A program made the position numbers and the translations under genes. 64,000 nucleotides of DNA from Arenibacter palladensis (GTDB lineage: Bacteria; Bacteroidota; Bacteroidia; Flavobacteriales; Flavobacteriaceae). The stretch lies in the NCBI RefSeq assembly GCF_900129275.1, contig NZ_FQUX01000001.1:806001-870000 (forward strand), written 5' to 3'. Position 1 is the first letter of the stretch, and each line of letters begins with the position of its first letter. Positions 20,932 through 30,018 of this stretch are shown here, piece by piece. The notes under the pieces are model-generated. The model had not been told where the DNA came from and searched no databases. It saw only the letters and a list, made by a program, of their open reading frames with translations.

Positions 20932-21075
20932 GTTTTATAATCAACATGGATAAACTTCCAGAATACATTCCCTGAACAGAAATTATTTTATTTTTCATAA
21001 TGGAACCAAGTGCGTGCTTTCGTTTTCTTTTTTATAATTAAATTACCCCATATTTACAGAAATTTAATTTCTAAA

Positions 21076-21231
21076 ATGAATTTTGGAATGGAGGTTATAG
21101 TGCATGTTTTAAAGCAATTTTTAGGAAAGAAACTGGAAGGTATAGCCAAGGATAGTTCTGATCATTGCTGGAACCAAAACGTGATATGGGATTTGTACAA
21201 GGCTATGGCAAGGCAAGCTCTGACTTTTTAA
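21076..21231 (+). CDS. possible small hypothetical protein
   Basis: A 51-residue frame begins at an ATG preceded by an A-rich leader and ends 19 bases before the AddB-like gene (MNFGMEVIVHVLKQFLGKK...). It is open 22 codons further upstream. I recognise no family and see no membrane segment or signal. Its position would make it the leader gene of the AddB transcript, but it may be a chance frame. Confidence 0.25.
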   Translation: MNFGMEVIVHVLKQFLGKKLEGIAKDSSDHCWNQNVIWDLYKAMARQALTF

Positions 21232-21250
21232 TATTATGATGATCTAACCA

Positions 21251-24001
21251 ATGAAAAGTTTTCTCCAACAGGTAGCTGATGATTTATTAAAGACCTATGA
21301 TTCCTTAGACGACCTAATTTTGATTTTGCCTAGCAAGCGTGCAGGGACTATTTTAAGGACAACCTTGGCAAATACGGCAGATAAAACCATTTTTTCTCCA
21401 AAAATATACAGTATTGAAGGCTTTGTGGAACAAATATCCAATCTGCGAACAGCTTCAAATATGGAGCAGCTTTTTACACTTTATAAGGCTTATTCGTCCA
21501 TGGAATATGGAGAGAAGGATAACTTTTACACCTTCTCCAAATGGGGGCAGACCTTATTACAGGATTTTAATGAGATAGACAGATATTTAATAGATACCAA
21601 AGATATATTTTCTTATTTGGCCAATATCCAAGAAATAAATCATTGGGCCTTGCAGAAGGAAAAATCTGAAATAATAACCAATTACATTAAATTCTGGAAT
21701 AATCTTGAGCCACTTTATGAGGCTTTCAACGATTTGCTAAAAGCCCAAAAATTAGGCCATCAGGGACTCATTTATCGTACGGCCTGTGAAGAGCTGAAGG
21801 AGTATTTAAGTAATAACAAAAACAATACACATATATTCCTTGGCTTTAATGCATTAAATACGGCGGAATCTTATATAATTCAGGAAATACTGGCCAAGAC
21901 AAAGGCTGATATTTTCTGGGATGGGGACACTTATTTTGTAGAGGATCCCATACATGATGCTGGGTATTTTATTAGGCATCATTTAAATACCTGGCCCTGG
22001 CTAAAAGGGAAGGCCTTAAAGGGCGTGGAGAGCAACTATTTAAACCAAAAGAGGATTAAAATAATAGGGGTCCCTAAAAATGTTTCCCAGGCCAAGTATG
22101 TTGGAAACCTATTGTTACAACTAAAAAAAGAGGACAACAACATCCTTAAGAATACCGCTATAGTTCTTGGCGATGAAACCATGTTGAACCCACTTTTAAA
22201 TTCTATCCCTTCTGAACTGGATACGGTGAACATCACCATGGGATATCCCTTAAAGAGTACCCCTTTGGCCAGCTTGTTTTCGCAATATCTGTCCATACAT
22301 ATTAAAAAGGATTCTCAAGGCTGGTATTTTCAGCAGGTGTTGGACTTTTTATCTCATCCTTACATTCAGATTTTGTGTACTGAAAACCAACAAAATAAGG
22401 CCAACCTGATAAGTGAGGCCATTAGAACAAAGAATTGGGCATTTATTACCTCTGATAATTTAAGGTCCTTGGGGGAAGAAAATGAAGATTTGCTAAGTCT
22501 ACTTTTTTTTCGGGAGGAGGTCACCGGAAAGGGTTTTTTAGATAAATGCCATCAAATTATCCAAATTCTTAGGGACAGGTTTGCCCATGCCAAGGATTCA
22601 CTTGGATTGGAGTACTTGTACAAGTTTTACTCCATGTTCAATCAGCTTCAGGATATGGTAGAACAATACTCATTTGTCAATGACCTAAAATCATTGGAAA
22701 GCCTTTATTTGGAAATTGTAAGGAACGAAACCCTGGATTTTCAGGGAGAACCCTTGGAAGGTTTGCAGATAATGGGAATGTTGGAAAGTAGGGTTCTCGA
22801 TTTTGAAACTGTAATTCTAACTTCGGTTAACGAAGGTATACTCCCTTCGGGCAAGTCCAATAATTCCTTTATCCCCTTCGATCTTAAAAAATATTACAAA
22901 CTTCCTACCTATAAGGAAAAGGATGCCGTATATACCTATCATTTTTATCGTTTATTGCAACGGGCGAAAAATATCTACCTGCTATATAATACGGAACCCG
23001 ATGTTTTGGAGGGAGGGGAGAAAAGTAGGTTGCTTACCCAATTGCTAACCGATGAAAATAAATTGGCAGATATCACTGAGATCATCGCTGCACCAGAAAT
23101 TACCCCTTCCATTAAGGTGTTACAGACCATAGCCAAGGATGAAAGCCTAATGGAAATGATCAGGGCCCATGCCGAAAAGGGGTTTTCCCCTACTTCCCTG
23201 AGTAACTATATAAGAAACCCTATAGATTTTTATAAGCGAAATCTACTTGGAATAGACGATATTCTGGAGGTGGAGGAAACCGTTGCCAACAATACCTTTG
23301 GAACAATTGTACACGATACCTTGGAGGACCTCTACAAGCCTTATTTAAACACCTTTTTGGAAGCATCCATGCTAAGGGAAATGAAAAAGAAAGTCAGGCC
23401 CCTGGTATTGGGCCACTTTGCAAAAAGCTTCGCAGATGGCGATATATCCAGGGGAAAAAACCTAATTGCCTACAATGTGGTAGTTAGGTATGTGGAAAAT
23501 TTTCTAAAATTGGAATTGGCAGAGGTGGAACGGCATCAGATTAGGATATTGGGGGTAGAGGAAAAACTACGGATGGATATTAATGTTCCAGGCCTGGATT
23601 TTCCAGTAGCCCTAAAAGGAAAATTGGATCGGATTGATGAAAAGGATGGGGTTCTTAGAATTATCGACTATAAAACAGGAAATGTAACCAGTTCCCAAGT
23701 TGAAATTGTGGACTGGGAGGATGCCATTGCGGACTACAATTACAGCAAGGCCTTCCAACTGTTGTGTTATGCCATAATGTACAACAATAGTAAACCTATT
23801 GATAGTATTGAAGCAGGGATTATTTCTTTTAAAAATTTAAGCTCAGGTCTGCTCAAATTTGCCACAAAAGAGAAAAAGGGCAGTAGAAACAAGGATAATT
23901 CCATTACCCAAGATACTATTGCCCAATTTATGGAATCTCTTAAAACTCTAATATTTGAAATTGGTAATCCGGAGGTACCGTTTACCGAAAAAGAGGTATA
24001 G
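21251..24001 (+). CDS. AddB-like PD-(D/E)XK nuclease
   Basis: The 916-residue protein has the AddB/RexB layout: an inactivated helicase-like N-terminal region (LILILPSKRAGTILR in place of a proper Walker A) and a C-terminal nuclease. The latter contains FSPTSLSNYIRNPIDFYKRNLLGI, the DTLEDLY helix and the catalytic LRIIDYKTGNVTSS. It probably pairs with the helicase-nuclease at 15983 to process double-strand ends. The intervening ompA gene has its own promoter and terminator. Its stop codon is two bases from that of the convergent SDR gene. Confidence 0.85.
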   Translation: MKSFLQQVADDLLKTYDSLDDLILILPSKRAGTILRTTLANTADKTIFSPKIYSIEGFVEQISNLRTASNMEQLFTLYKAYSSMEYGEKDNFYTFSKWGQTLLQDFNEIDRYLIDTKDIFSYLANIQEINHWALQKEKSEIITNYIKFWNNLEPLYEAFNDLLKAQKLGHQGLIYRTACEELKEYLSNNKNNTHIFLGFNALNTAESYIIQEILAKTKADIFWDGDTYFVEDPIHDAGYFIRHHLNTWPWLKGKALKGVESNYLNQKRIKIIGVPKNVSQAKYVGNLLLQLKKEDNNILKNTAIVLGDETMLNPLLNSIPSELDTVNITMGYPLKSTPLASLFSQYLSIHIKKDSQGWYFQQVLDFLSHPYIQILCTENQQNKANLISEAIRTKNWAFITSDNLRSLGEENEDLLSLLFFREEVTGKGFLDKCHQIIQILRDRFAHAKDSLGLEYLYKFYSMFNQLQDMVEQYSFVNDLKSLESLYLEIVRNETLDFQGEPLEGLQIMGMLESRVLDFETVILTSVNEGILPSGKSNNSFIPFDLKKYYKLPTYKEKDAVYTYHFYRLLQRAKNIYLLYNTEPDVLEGGEKSRLLTQLLTDENKLADITEIIAAPEITPSIKVLQTIAKDESLMEMIRAHAEKGFSPTSLSNYIRNPIDFYKRNLLGIDDILEVEETVANNTFGTIVHDTLEDLYKPYLNTFLEASMLREMKKKVRPLVLGHFAKSFADGDISRGKNLIAYNVVVRYVENFLKLELAEVERHQIRILGVEEKLRMDINVPGLDFPVALKGKLDRIDEKDGVLRIIDYKTGNVTSSQVEIVDWEDAIADYNYSKAFQLLCYAIMYNNSKPIDSIEAGIISFKNLSSGLLKFATKEKKGSRNKDNSITQDTIAQFMESLKTLIFEIGNPEVPFTEKEV

Positions 24002-24003
24002 CC

Positions 24004-24717
24004 CTATTTCTTATCGGGTCGCGTAGGTCTTACTTCAATCTTACTGGGCAAGGTCCTTGGATTCATTTTCAAAAGGTCTAAAACCAGTTCACCGATATCC
24101 TCTGGTTGTATCTTCCAAGCATCCCCTTTGGAAGGTTCATGACCATTAAAATTAGTGGCCACCGAACCGGGCATTATGGTAGAAACTTTAATATCATAGG
24201 GTCTTAAATCCAACATAGCTGCTTGGGTAAAACCTACTACTCCAAATTTGGTGGCGTTATATCCCGCACCATTGGCAAAGAAGTTGGTCCCGGCCAAACT
24301 TGCCACCGTAATATAATATCCTTTAGATTTCTTCAGGGCTTCTACCGAAGCTTTTAGGGAGTGAAATACTCCGTTAAGGTTGGTATTTACCATCTCATGC
24401 CAAAGAGTGTCGGATATTTGATCTACGGGAGCGAAATGTCCAACTCCTGCATTGGCCACCATCACATCCAATTTTCCCCACTTATCCAAAATCTTTTTAA
24501 CTGCCGCTTGTTCGTCCCCAAGTTTTGACACATCCGAGGAAACGGCAAGTACCTTGTCTTCAGGGCCAAGGTCTTTGGCGGCTTTTTCCGCATTCTCCAA
24601 TAGCCTGCTACTAATGGCCACTTTCATTCCCGCTTTCAATAATATGGACGCTATCCCAAATCCTATCCCCTTGGAGCCCCCTGTAATATAGGCTACTTTA
24701 TCCTTCAAATCATTCAT
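24004..24717 (-). CDS. short-chain dehydrogenase/reductase
   Basis: The chosen ATG (MNDLKDKVAYITGGSKGIG) gives 237 residues, the family norm; the frame is open further upstream without a better start. It has the NAD(P) loop TGGSKGIG, the structural NAG motif (VANAGVG), and the catalytic serine, tyrosine and lysine in TVASLAG and YNATK. These enzymes interconvert alcohols and ketones with NAD(P). The substrate is unknown. It converges on the AddB-like gene with only a two-base gap. Confidence 0.9.
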   Translation of the reverse strand: MNDLKDKVAYITGGSKGIGFGIASILLKAGMKVAISSRLLENAEKAAKDLGPEDKVLAVSSDVSKLGDEQAAVKKILDKWGKLDVMVANAGVGHFAPVDQISDTLWHEMVNTNLNGVFHSLKASVEALKKSKGYYITVASLAGTNFFANGAGYNATKFGVVGFTQAAMLDLRPYDIKVSTIMPGSVATNFNGHEPSKGDAWKIQPEDIGELVLDLLKMNPRTLPSKIEVRPTRPDKK

Positions 24718-24898
24718 ATGTTTAGTTTTAGGTGAAATTATAATTATATGGGCAAAAAATGAAAAAGTAAGCGTTATTGTTTTCTTAAACTCGGAATAAA
24801 AAAGCCGAGGCAAGGCAATGCCGCTAGGGGAGTTTTTTTTATGCTGTAGAATCTTTTATGGAAGTTTCATTATGGGAAATCCTGAATGTTGGGAATCC

Positions 24899-25741
24899 CT
24901 ATAAATTAATCTCGTTATAACTTAATAAGGGGATACCGATATGTTCCTCCATTTTTGCCACCAAGCTTATATGGAATATTTTCTGAAAAAAGCCTTTTTC
25001 CTCCCTCTCCAAGAGCACTATTAAGTCGGCCCCAATAGCATTGGCATGGGCTTTAAGTTTATCCTGGATCTTGTCAGAAAAAATTAAGGCGAAGTCTATG
25101 GCAGTATCGTCAACCTCTTGGCGAAGCATGTCCTTAAACCACTCCATCTGTTCTTTTCCTGCATATTCCTTTTCAGTGGATATATGTACTATCTGTATTT
25201 TCGCGCCAAGTGCCTTTGCCATTGGAACCAATTTCTTAAGCGCCAAAATATCCGCTTCCTCAAAATCTGTGGCATACAAAATGGTTTTTATAGACTTGGC
25301 CGCAACATTATTTGGGATAATTAGTAGGGGACAGGGAACCTTTTCCTGAAGGCCTTTTCCTATATTGCCCACAAATAGACCGCGATCTGTATGTTTGTCT
25401 TTTCTCCCTATGATTATCATATCGGTTCCAAAATCCCTGGATTTTTCCAATATAGCGTCGGAAACCGAATCGTTATGGACAACCTCGACCTTTAATTTTT
25501 TGCCATCTACGGCAACACCCAAATGTTTTTCACAATATTTGGTCAATATTTCGGTCTGCTCCTTAATTACATGGTATTCTATTTGCGCCGCTGGCCGGGA
25601 AACGGAAACCCTAATTTGTTCCATTTCATGAACATAGAGGACTATTAGCGAAGCCTTTAATTGGTGGCTTAATTGATATGCGTATTTCAAAGCCGGTGAG
25701 GAATGTTCAGTGCGATCGGAGGCGTAAAGTATTGTCTTCAT
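24899..25741 (-). CDS. universal stress protein, two tandem Usp domains
   Basis: The 280-residue protein holds two Usp folds: residues 1-145, opening TILYASDRTEHSSPALKYAYQLSH and with an ATP-loop-like GRKDKHTDRGLFVGNIG, and a more divergent second one from about 150 (KTILYATDFEEADILALKKL). Such proteins bind ATP or AMP and help survival in growth arrest or low oxygen. A CRP/FNR-type palindrome lies 56 bases upstream of the start with a matching -7 element, so it probably belongs to the regulon of the next 6 kb. Confidence 0.9.
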   Translation of the reverse strand: MKTILYASDRTEHSSPALKYAYQLSHQLKASLIVLYVHEMEQIRVSVSRPAAQIEYHVIKEQTEILTKYCEKHLGVAVDGKKLKVEVVHNDSVSDAILEKSRDFGTDMIIIGRKDKHTDRGLFVGNIGKGLQEKVPCPLLIIPNNVAAKSIKTILYATDFEEADILALKKLVPMAKALGAKIQIVHISTEKEYAGKEQMEWFKDMLRQEVDDTAIDFALIFSDKIQDKLKAHANAIGADLIVLLEREEKGFFQKIFHISLVAKMEEHIGIPLLSYNEINL

Positions 25742-25760
25742 GTTAACTTTATTTATAGGT

Positions 25761-25804
25761 TAAATCTAAAGGCATTTGCCGATAATAAATATGATATCGG
25801 TCAT
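25761..25804 (-). promoter_or_regulatory. CRP/FNR-type site and -7 element of the universal stress gene
   Basis: ATGAT-ATCG-GTCAT at 25791-25804 is a TGAY-N4-RTCA palindrome. On the minus strand TAGATTTA (25768 to 25761) ends 36.5 bases from its centre, which places the site near -41.5. Confidence 0.65.
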
Positions 25805-25924
25805 AAGCTAAAGTACTCTTGGTTATTGGGCATCTTGGATTGGCCTATTAATCATGAAAAAATGTCTTTTCGGAGCAACCTTATTAGATCTAAAGCCCTT
25901 ATATGGTATAAATTATACGTTAAC

Positions 25925-25967
25925 TGATCTGTATCATTTCAAAGGGGAATTTTCAGTTGTATTTTAG
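25925..25967 (+). promoter_or_regulatory. CRP/FNR-type site and -7 element of the HMA-like gene
   Basis: TGAT-CTGT-ATCA at 25925-25936, with TATTTTAG at 25960-25967 ending 36.5 bases from the palindrome centre. The same -7 variant occurs in small-RNA copy 2 at 15008. Confidence 0.65.
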
Positions 25968-25997
25968 TATTCATTGGAAACTATAAACCTAAACTTC

Positions 25998-26267
25998 ATG
26001 AAAGCTATAGCAAAAATTGGCAACCTAATCTCTAATAATGACAAGATGATGATTCTTCGGAACCTTAGGCGTATTATGGATATTAGGGTAATAGACCTTG
26101 AAGTTGACACTGGAAGGCTCATTTTCCATTACTATAGTCCAATAGCTTTGGAACAAGTAAAACAGGAACTTTGGAGGATTGGATATCCCATACGACATTT
26201 TAAATTTCTTTCTACATTAAGCCCCAATTTACAAGGTGATAGTACTACTGAGACCGCCTTTGCCTAA
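25998..26267 (+). CDS. HMA-like small protein without the metal-binding CxxC
   Basis: From the ATG this is an 89-residue protein. Residues 10-70 look like a ferredoxin-like heavy-metal-associated fold: a helix, then VIDLEVDTGRLIFHYYSPIALEQVKQELWRIGYPI, which parallels the second half of HMA domains. The N-terminal CxxC that binds copper in true HMA proteins is absent (MILRNLRRIMDIR there). The role is unknown; metal binding is unlikely in the usual way. A CRP/FNR-type promoter lies 61 bases upstream, divergent from the universal stress gene. Confidence 0.65.
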   Translation: MKAIAKIGNLISNNDKMMILRNLRRIMDIRVIDLEVDTGRLIFHYYSPIALEQVKQELWRIGYPIRHFKFLSTLSPNLQGDSTTETAFA

Positions 26268-26462
26268 TTCTTTCCTTATTAACCTTATATCTTCATAATT
26301 GTTTATGCTTCTATTTTGGTCCCTGCCATTCCTCTTGCCAGTTTTGCCGGCCAATGTCATTTTTATGTATTTCTTTCCCGTAAAATGGGAAAACAAGGAG
26401 TAGCTTCAAAAATCTATTTTGGGAATTCTTGTTGATCAAATGTTTTGTCACCTATTATTTTG

Positions 26463-26506
26463 ATGATCGTTGTCATAAAATGGCATATGTAAGAAGTTTA
26501 CTTTTG
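26463..26506 (+). promoter_or_regulatory. CRP/FNR-type site and -7 element of deoC
   Basis: ATGAT-CGTT-GTCAT at 26463-26476, and a consensus -7 element TACTTTTG at 26499-26506 ending 36.5 bases from the palindrome centre. No TTTG is found at the -33 position, which fits an activator-dependent promoter. Confidence 0.7.
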
Positions 26507-26543
26507 GTAAAATGGGGTCGTTTAGAAACACTTAATTTGAAAA

Positions 26544-27191
26544 ATGCACTTTGAAAATTTTATTGATCACTCTTTATTAAAGCCAACGGCAACAGACAAG
26601 GATATTATACAACTTTGTACAGAGGCTTTGCATTATAATTTCTATGGGGTATGTATCCATGGATGTCATATAGCCCTTGCCAAGAATCTACTTAAGGATT
26701 CGAAGGTAAGGGTGGTCTCGGTGGTGGGGTTTCCATTAGGGGCCATGTCCACTAAGGCCAAGGTGAACGAAGCCATGGATTATATTGAGCTGGGGACCAA
26801 TGAATTGGATATGGTATTAAATATTGGGTGGTTAAGATCTGGGAATTATTTAGCTGTCCAAGAAGAAATAAGGCAAGTAAAGGAAGTGGTAGGCAATAAT
26901 GTGCTAAAGGTAATTTTGGAAACCTGTTATCTTACCGATACTGAAATAATTACCACAAGTAAAATAGCGGTAGGAGCCAAGGCCGATTTTGTAAAGACTT
27001 CAACTGGTTTTGGTTCCAGGGGGGCATCTTTTGAAGATGTGGTTTTGATGAAGAAGGCAGTAGGAAACAAGATTAAGATAAAGGCATCAGGAGGAATTAA
27101 GGATGCGGTGACCGCCAAAAATTATATTGATTTAGGGGTGGCTAGAATAGGTACATCTTCTGGAGTAGCCATAGTCACCAACCAAAACTGA
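26544..27191 (+). CDS. deoC: deoxyribose-phosphate aldolase
   Basis: The 215-residue TIM-barrel enzyme splits 2-deoxyribose-5-phosphate to acetaldehyde and glyceraldehyde-3-phosphate. The Schiff-base lysine is in DFVKTSTGFGSRGAS, the second lysine in KIKASGGIKD, and ELDMVLNIG is a further signature. It is followed after 51 bases by deoD, giving a nucleoside catabolic pair. An activator-type promoter lies upstream, so deoxynucleoside breakdown would be switched on with the stress genes around it. Confidence 0.95.
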   Translation: MHFENFIDHSLLKPTATDKDIIQLCTEALHYNFYGVCIHGCHIALAKNLLKDSKVRVVSVVGFPLGAMSTKAKVNEAMDYIELGTNELDMVLNIGWLRSGNYLAVQEEIRQVKEVVGNNVLKVILETCYLTDTEIITTSKIAVGAKADFVKTSTGFGSRGASFEDVVLMKKAVGNKIKIKASGGIKDAVTAKNYIDLGVARIGTSSGVAIVTNQN

Positions 27192-27242
27192 AGGTGTTGG
27201 TCCAATAGTATTTGGGAACAGGAATTAGATATTATATTATAT

Positions 27243-27941
27243 ATGAGCACACATATTGAGGCCAAGCAAGGTGAAATTGCAGAAACCGTACTAATGCCAG
27301 GTGACCCCTTACGGGCCAAATGGATAGCGAACACCTTTCTAGAAAACCCCTTCTGCTATAACCAAGTTCGTGGTATGTTGGGTTATACCGGCACCTTTAA
27401 GGGCAAACGGATATCTGTTCAGGGAAGTGGTATGGGCATTCCTTCGGCGCTCATCTACTATCAAGAGCTAATAAATGATTATGGGGTGAAAAATCTAATT
27501 CGTGTTGGTACCGCCGGATCTTATCAAAAAGAGGTGAAAATACGCGATATTGTCTTGGCAATGGCGGCTTCCACCACCTCTGGGATCAATAATTCCAGAT
27601 TTATCAATGCGGATTATGCGCCAACGGCCGATTTCGACCTGCTTCTTAAAGCTGCACTTTATGCCAAGGAAAAGGGAATTAACATTAAGGCAGGGAATGT
27701 ACTTTCATCGGATGAATTTTATGAGGACGATCCAGATTTTTACAAATTGTGGGCGAAATTTGGGGTTCTTTGTGTAGAAATGGAGGCGGCCGGATTATAT
27801 ACCATAGCTGCCAAGTTTAATGTTAAGGCCCTTGCAATATTGACTATTTCGGATTCCTTGGTCACTGGCCAAAAATCCAATTCCATAGAAAGGGAAACTA
27901 CTTTTCAGGACATGATAGATATAGCCTTAAATATTGCTTAA
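27243..27941 (+). CDS. deoD: purine-nucleoside phosphorylase
   Basis: The 232-residue enzyme cleaves purine (deoxy)nucleosides with phosphate, releasing the sugar phosphate that DeoC can use after isomerisation. Signatures are [12 protein letters not shown] near the start, [21 protein letters not shown] (nucleoside binding) and [10 protein letters not shown] with the catalytic aspartate. Length and motifs are those of the hexameric DeoD type. It is the second gene of the deoC-deoD unit. Confidence 0.95.
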   Translation: MSTHIEAKQGEIAETVLMPGDPLRAKWIANTFLENPFCYNQVRGMLGYTGTFKGKRISVQGSGMGIPSALIYYQELINDYGVKNLIRVGTAGSYQKEVKIRDIVLAMAASTTSGINNSRFINADYAPTADFDLLLKAALYAKEKGINIKAGNVLSSDEFYEDDPDFYKLWAKFGVLCVEMEAAGLYTIAAKFNVKALAILTISDSLVTGQKSNSIERETTFQDMIDIALNIA

Positions 27942-28061
27942 GGTGGGGTTAATGAAATTTTCTGATCCTCTTGCCCTATATTAAAACATTAGCTAAAACC
28001 GATACGAAAAGCACGGTGTTTTTGGACAAATTCAAATTAGTTTAATCCATGATTTTAGTAC

Positions 28062-28107
28062 AAATGACCCAGGTCATTTTACAATTAAAAAGATAAGACC
28101 ATTTTTG
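28062..28107 (+). promoter_or_regulatory. CRP/FNR-type site and -7 element of the DUF2267 gene
   Basis: AAATGAC-CCAG-GTCATTT (28062-28079) is the most extended palindrome of the set, with eight-base perfect arms. CATTTTTG (28100-28107), one mismatch from TANNTTTG, ends 36.5 bases from its centre. Confidence 0.65.
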
Positions 28108-28131
28108 TATATATCCTAAAAACAAGAAATC

Positions 28132-28584
28132 ATGGCACTTAATTTTAATCAGTATGCTACGGAGGGGCACACCTTCCTTAAGGATTACACTAAGCAAATG
28201 GATCTGGGGAACGATACCGACAAAGCGGGTCGTATTTTAACCTCAGTACTTCATGCATTGAGGGAAATCATTCCTGTGGAGGAATCCTTGCAATTTATTG
28301 CCCAGATGCCCATGTTTCTCAAGGCCGTTTATGTTAATGGTTGGACCGTAAAAAAGGAGAAGCCCAAAATTAAGCATATGGCCGAATTTTTGGATTTGGT
28401 TAGAAAATTCGATGGGCCTGCAGCTATAAACGATTTTGAATATAGTGACGAAGTAGCTGAAGAATATGTAAACACTACATTTATTTATTTAAGAAAATAT
28501 GTTTCCCAAGGAGAAATGTCCGATATCAGGGATGCACTCCCAAAAAATCTAAAAGGGATGATCTTTAATAATTTAACATTCTAA
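28132..28584 (+). CDS. DUF2267 family protein
   Basis: The 150-residue all-helical protein has the DUF2267 pattern: FLKDYTKQMDLGNDTDKAGRILTSVLHALREIIPVEESLQFIAQMPMFLKAVYVNGW, then a second helical half with DFEYSDEVAEEYVNTTFIYLRKYVSQGEMSDIRDALPKNLK. The biochemical role of the family is not known; it often occurs near universal stress genes. Here it has its own CRP/FNR-type promoter and is followed 11 bases later by a tiny membrane peptide gene. Confidence 0.8.
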   Translation: MALNFNQYATEGHTFLKDYTKQMDLGNDTDKAGRILTSVLHALREIIPVEESLQFIAQMPMFLKAVYVNGWTVKKEKPKIKHMAEFLDLVRKFDGPAAINDFEYSDEVAEEYVNTTFIYLRKYVSQGEMSDIRDALPKNLKGMIFNNLTF

Positions 28585-28595
28585 ATACCAAAACC

Positions 28596-28679
28596 ATGAC
28601 TTTATTTATAGCACTTTTAGTTTATGTCTTTGTTTATCTAATATCCTTCGTATTAAAAAAATATTCCAGAAGAGTATAA
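28596..28679 (+). CDS. 27-residue membrane peptide
   Basis: An ATG 11 bases after the DUF2267 stop opens a 27-codon frame with one strongly hydrophobic segment (residues 3-20, LFIALLVYVFVYLISFVL) and a basic tail KKYSRRV. That is the shape of single-pass small membrane proteins with the tail in the cytoplasm. I know no named family. Hydrophobic start, positive-inside tail and tight linkage to the stress gene support it; its shortness leaves doubt. Confidence 0.5.
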   Translation: MTLFIALLVYVFVYLISFVLKKYSRRV

Positions 28680-28784
28680 TTTTTTTATGGGTGCCAATTG
28701 TTTATTATGGGTTTTGCAGAATCTACATCATTTCCATAACTTTTCACCCGAAATATATGTTTTAATGCTTCAACTTGACTTTGA

Positions 28785-29240
28785 ATGAAATCAAAAACAC
28801 AATTATTTATTGAACTATGGGAAGAGGCCAGGACCCGGTTTTCCAACCAATTGTCCAATATAACACAAGAGGATCTAAGCAAAAAATTATTACCGGCACC
28901 AAACAGTATTGGTTTTCTTATTAGGCATGTTGGTGACGTGGAATTGCTTTTTGCCAAGAACGTTTTTGGTGCACAGGATGTAAAAGTCATTGCAAAAACG
29001 GTTATTGCGCAGAAGGATACAGGGGAGTGGACCAATCTGACCGAATTATTGGAATATGTGGAATATTCTTTCCAAATGCTTGGATCGGTATTGGAAAAGC
29101 AACAAGATAAAGATTGGGAGGCTACAGTTACCACCAAGGAATTTGGCACAAAGACAAAGGCGGAGGCCTTTGGAAGAATCGTATCCCACACCGTACACCA
29201 TTCGGGTCAAATGGCCATCATTAAAAAATATGGTTCTTAG
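28785..29240 (+). CDS. DinB/DUF1572-like four-helix protein
   Basis: The 151-residue protein has the DinB/YfiT-like pattern with three spaced putative metal-binding histidines: LIRHVGDVE (about residue 48) and HTVHHSGQM near the C terminus. Members include metal-dependent thiol transferases and many proteins of unknown role. There is no signal peptide. Its stop is 3 bases from that of the convergent DUF302 gene. No CRP/FNR-type site is seen directly in front, so it may be read through from the DUF2267 promoter. Confidence 0.75.
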   Translation: MKSKTQLFIELWEEARTRFSNQLSNITQEDLSKKLLPAPNSIGFLIRHVGDVELLFAKNVFGAQDVKVIAKTVIAQKDTGEWTNLTELLEYVEYSFQMLGSVLEKQQDKDWEATVTTKEFGTKTKAEAFGRIVSHTVHHSGQMAIIKKYGS

Positions 29241-29243
29241 TGC

Positions 29244-29636
29244 TTAATGGATTTTTTCTACCACCCTTTTTAGTTTCTCGCCCACTTCATCGGCAATATT
29301 CATTAAATCCAGGTTAATTACTGCCTGCATTGACGCCATGGGGTTTACTGCTGCAATTTCGACAAGCCCAGGTTCCTTTTCCATAACAATTACATTACAG
29401 GGCAACATGGTACCAATTTTATCTTCGGCCTGTAAGGCTTTATGGGCAAAGGGGGCGTTGCAGGCACCCAGAACGGTATAATTATAGAAATCTACATCTA
29501 ATTTCTTCTTTAATGTAGCCTTCATATCAATTTCTGTTAGTACTCCAAAGCCCTCTTCCTGTAGGGCCAATTTTGTTTTTTCCACTGCTTTTTCAAAAGG
29601 GGTATTTCCAATGGTCTTGTTAAAATAGTATTCCAT
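29244..29636 (-). CDS. DUF302 family protein
   Basis: The 130-residue protein shows the DUF302 pattern: EKTKLALQEEGFGVLTEIDMKATLKKKLDVDFYNYTVLGACNAPFAHKALQAEDKIGTMLPCNVIVMEKEPGLVEIAAVNP. The family adopts a swapped dimer fold and its role is unknown; it is often found with sulphur or stress genes. Two cysteines (GACNAP and MLPCNV) are family-conserved. No palindrome was found upstream, and the strong terminator at 29754 isolates it from the small-RNA promoter behind it. Confidence 0.8.
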   Translation of the reverse strand: MEYYFNKTIGNTPFEKAVEKTKLALQEEGFGVLTEIDMKATLKKKLDVDFYNYTVLGACNAPFAHKALQAEDKIGTMLPCNVIVMEKEPGLVEIAAVNPMASMQAVINLDLMNIADEVGEKLKRVVEKIH

Positions 29637-29753
29637 AATAAGATTATTAATGTGTTTTTAATATAGTACTTAATATACTAATTTTTTAATCCATTTAAAT
29701 CGGTTCATAACCTAAAGAAGGTATGGTTGTCCTTCAAAAAAAAGGACCATATA

Positions 29754-29995
29754 TAAAAAAAAGGATTGGGATATATAGATATCCCAATCCTTAATGTCCG
29801 GGCTTGGGCAGCACTTTTGCACTTATCCGAGTCCCAAGCAACAAGCTACAATTGTAACGGTCGTGCAAGGGGGTAGGGTAATAAGGCTCAAGAAGTTACT
29901 TGTGCACCGGTTTATGGTCGCTAAGGCATTACTGCTTAGAAACTTTATTTTTATTTCTTTCAAAGAACGATTACTTTTTTAATAATACTAATATA
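29754..29995 (-). ncRNA. candidate regulated small RNA
   Basis: The 467-base gap 29637-30103 has no convincing gene. On the minus strand a promoter-like TATATTAG (29995 to 29988) ends 36.5 bases from the centre of a CRP/FNR-type palindrome at 30019-30030. About 200 bases later stands a 14-bp perfect terminator stem (29761-29774 with 29779-29792) followed by six T. Minus-strand ATG, GTG and TTG frames in between stop within a few to about 20 codons. The simplest reading is a non-coding RNA of about 225 nt starting near 29983. Confidence 0.6.
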
Positions 29996-30018
29996 TGGTT
30001 ATCATATTGGATACGAAA

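Noticed and set aside
24800..24845. Possible terminator after the universal stress gene at 24899
   Set aside because: A and T tracts flank a GC-rich core, but I could not pair it into a clean stem of more than about five bases.
29794..29982. A 62-codon plus-strand frame in the small-RNA region
   Set aside because: Its composition is not protein-like, no leader or promoter is seen on that strand, and the promoter and terminator signals are on the other strand.
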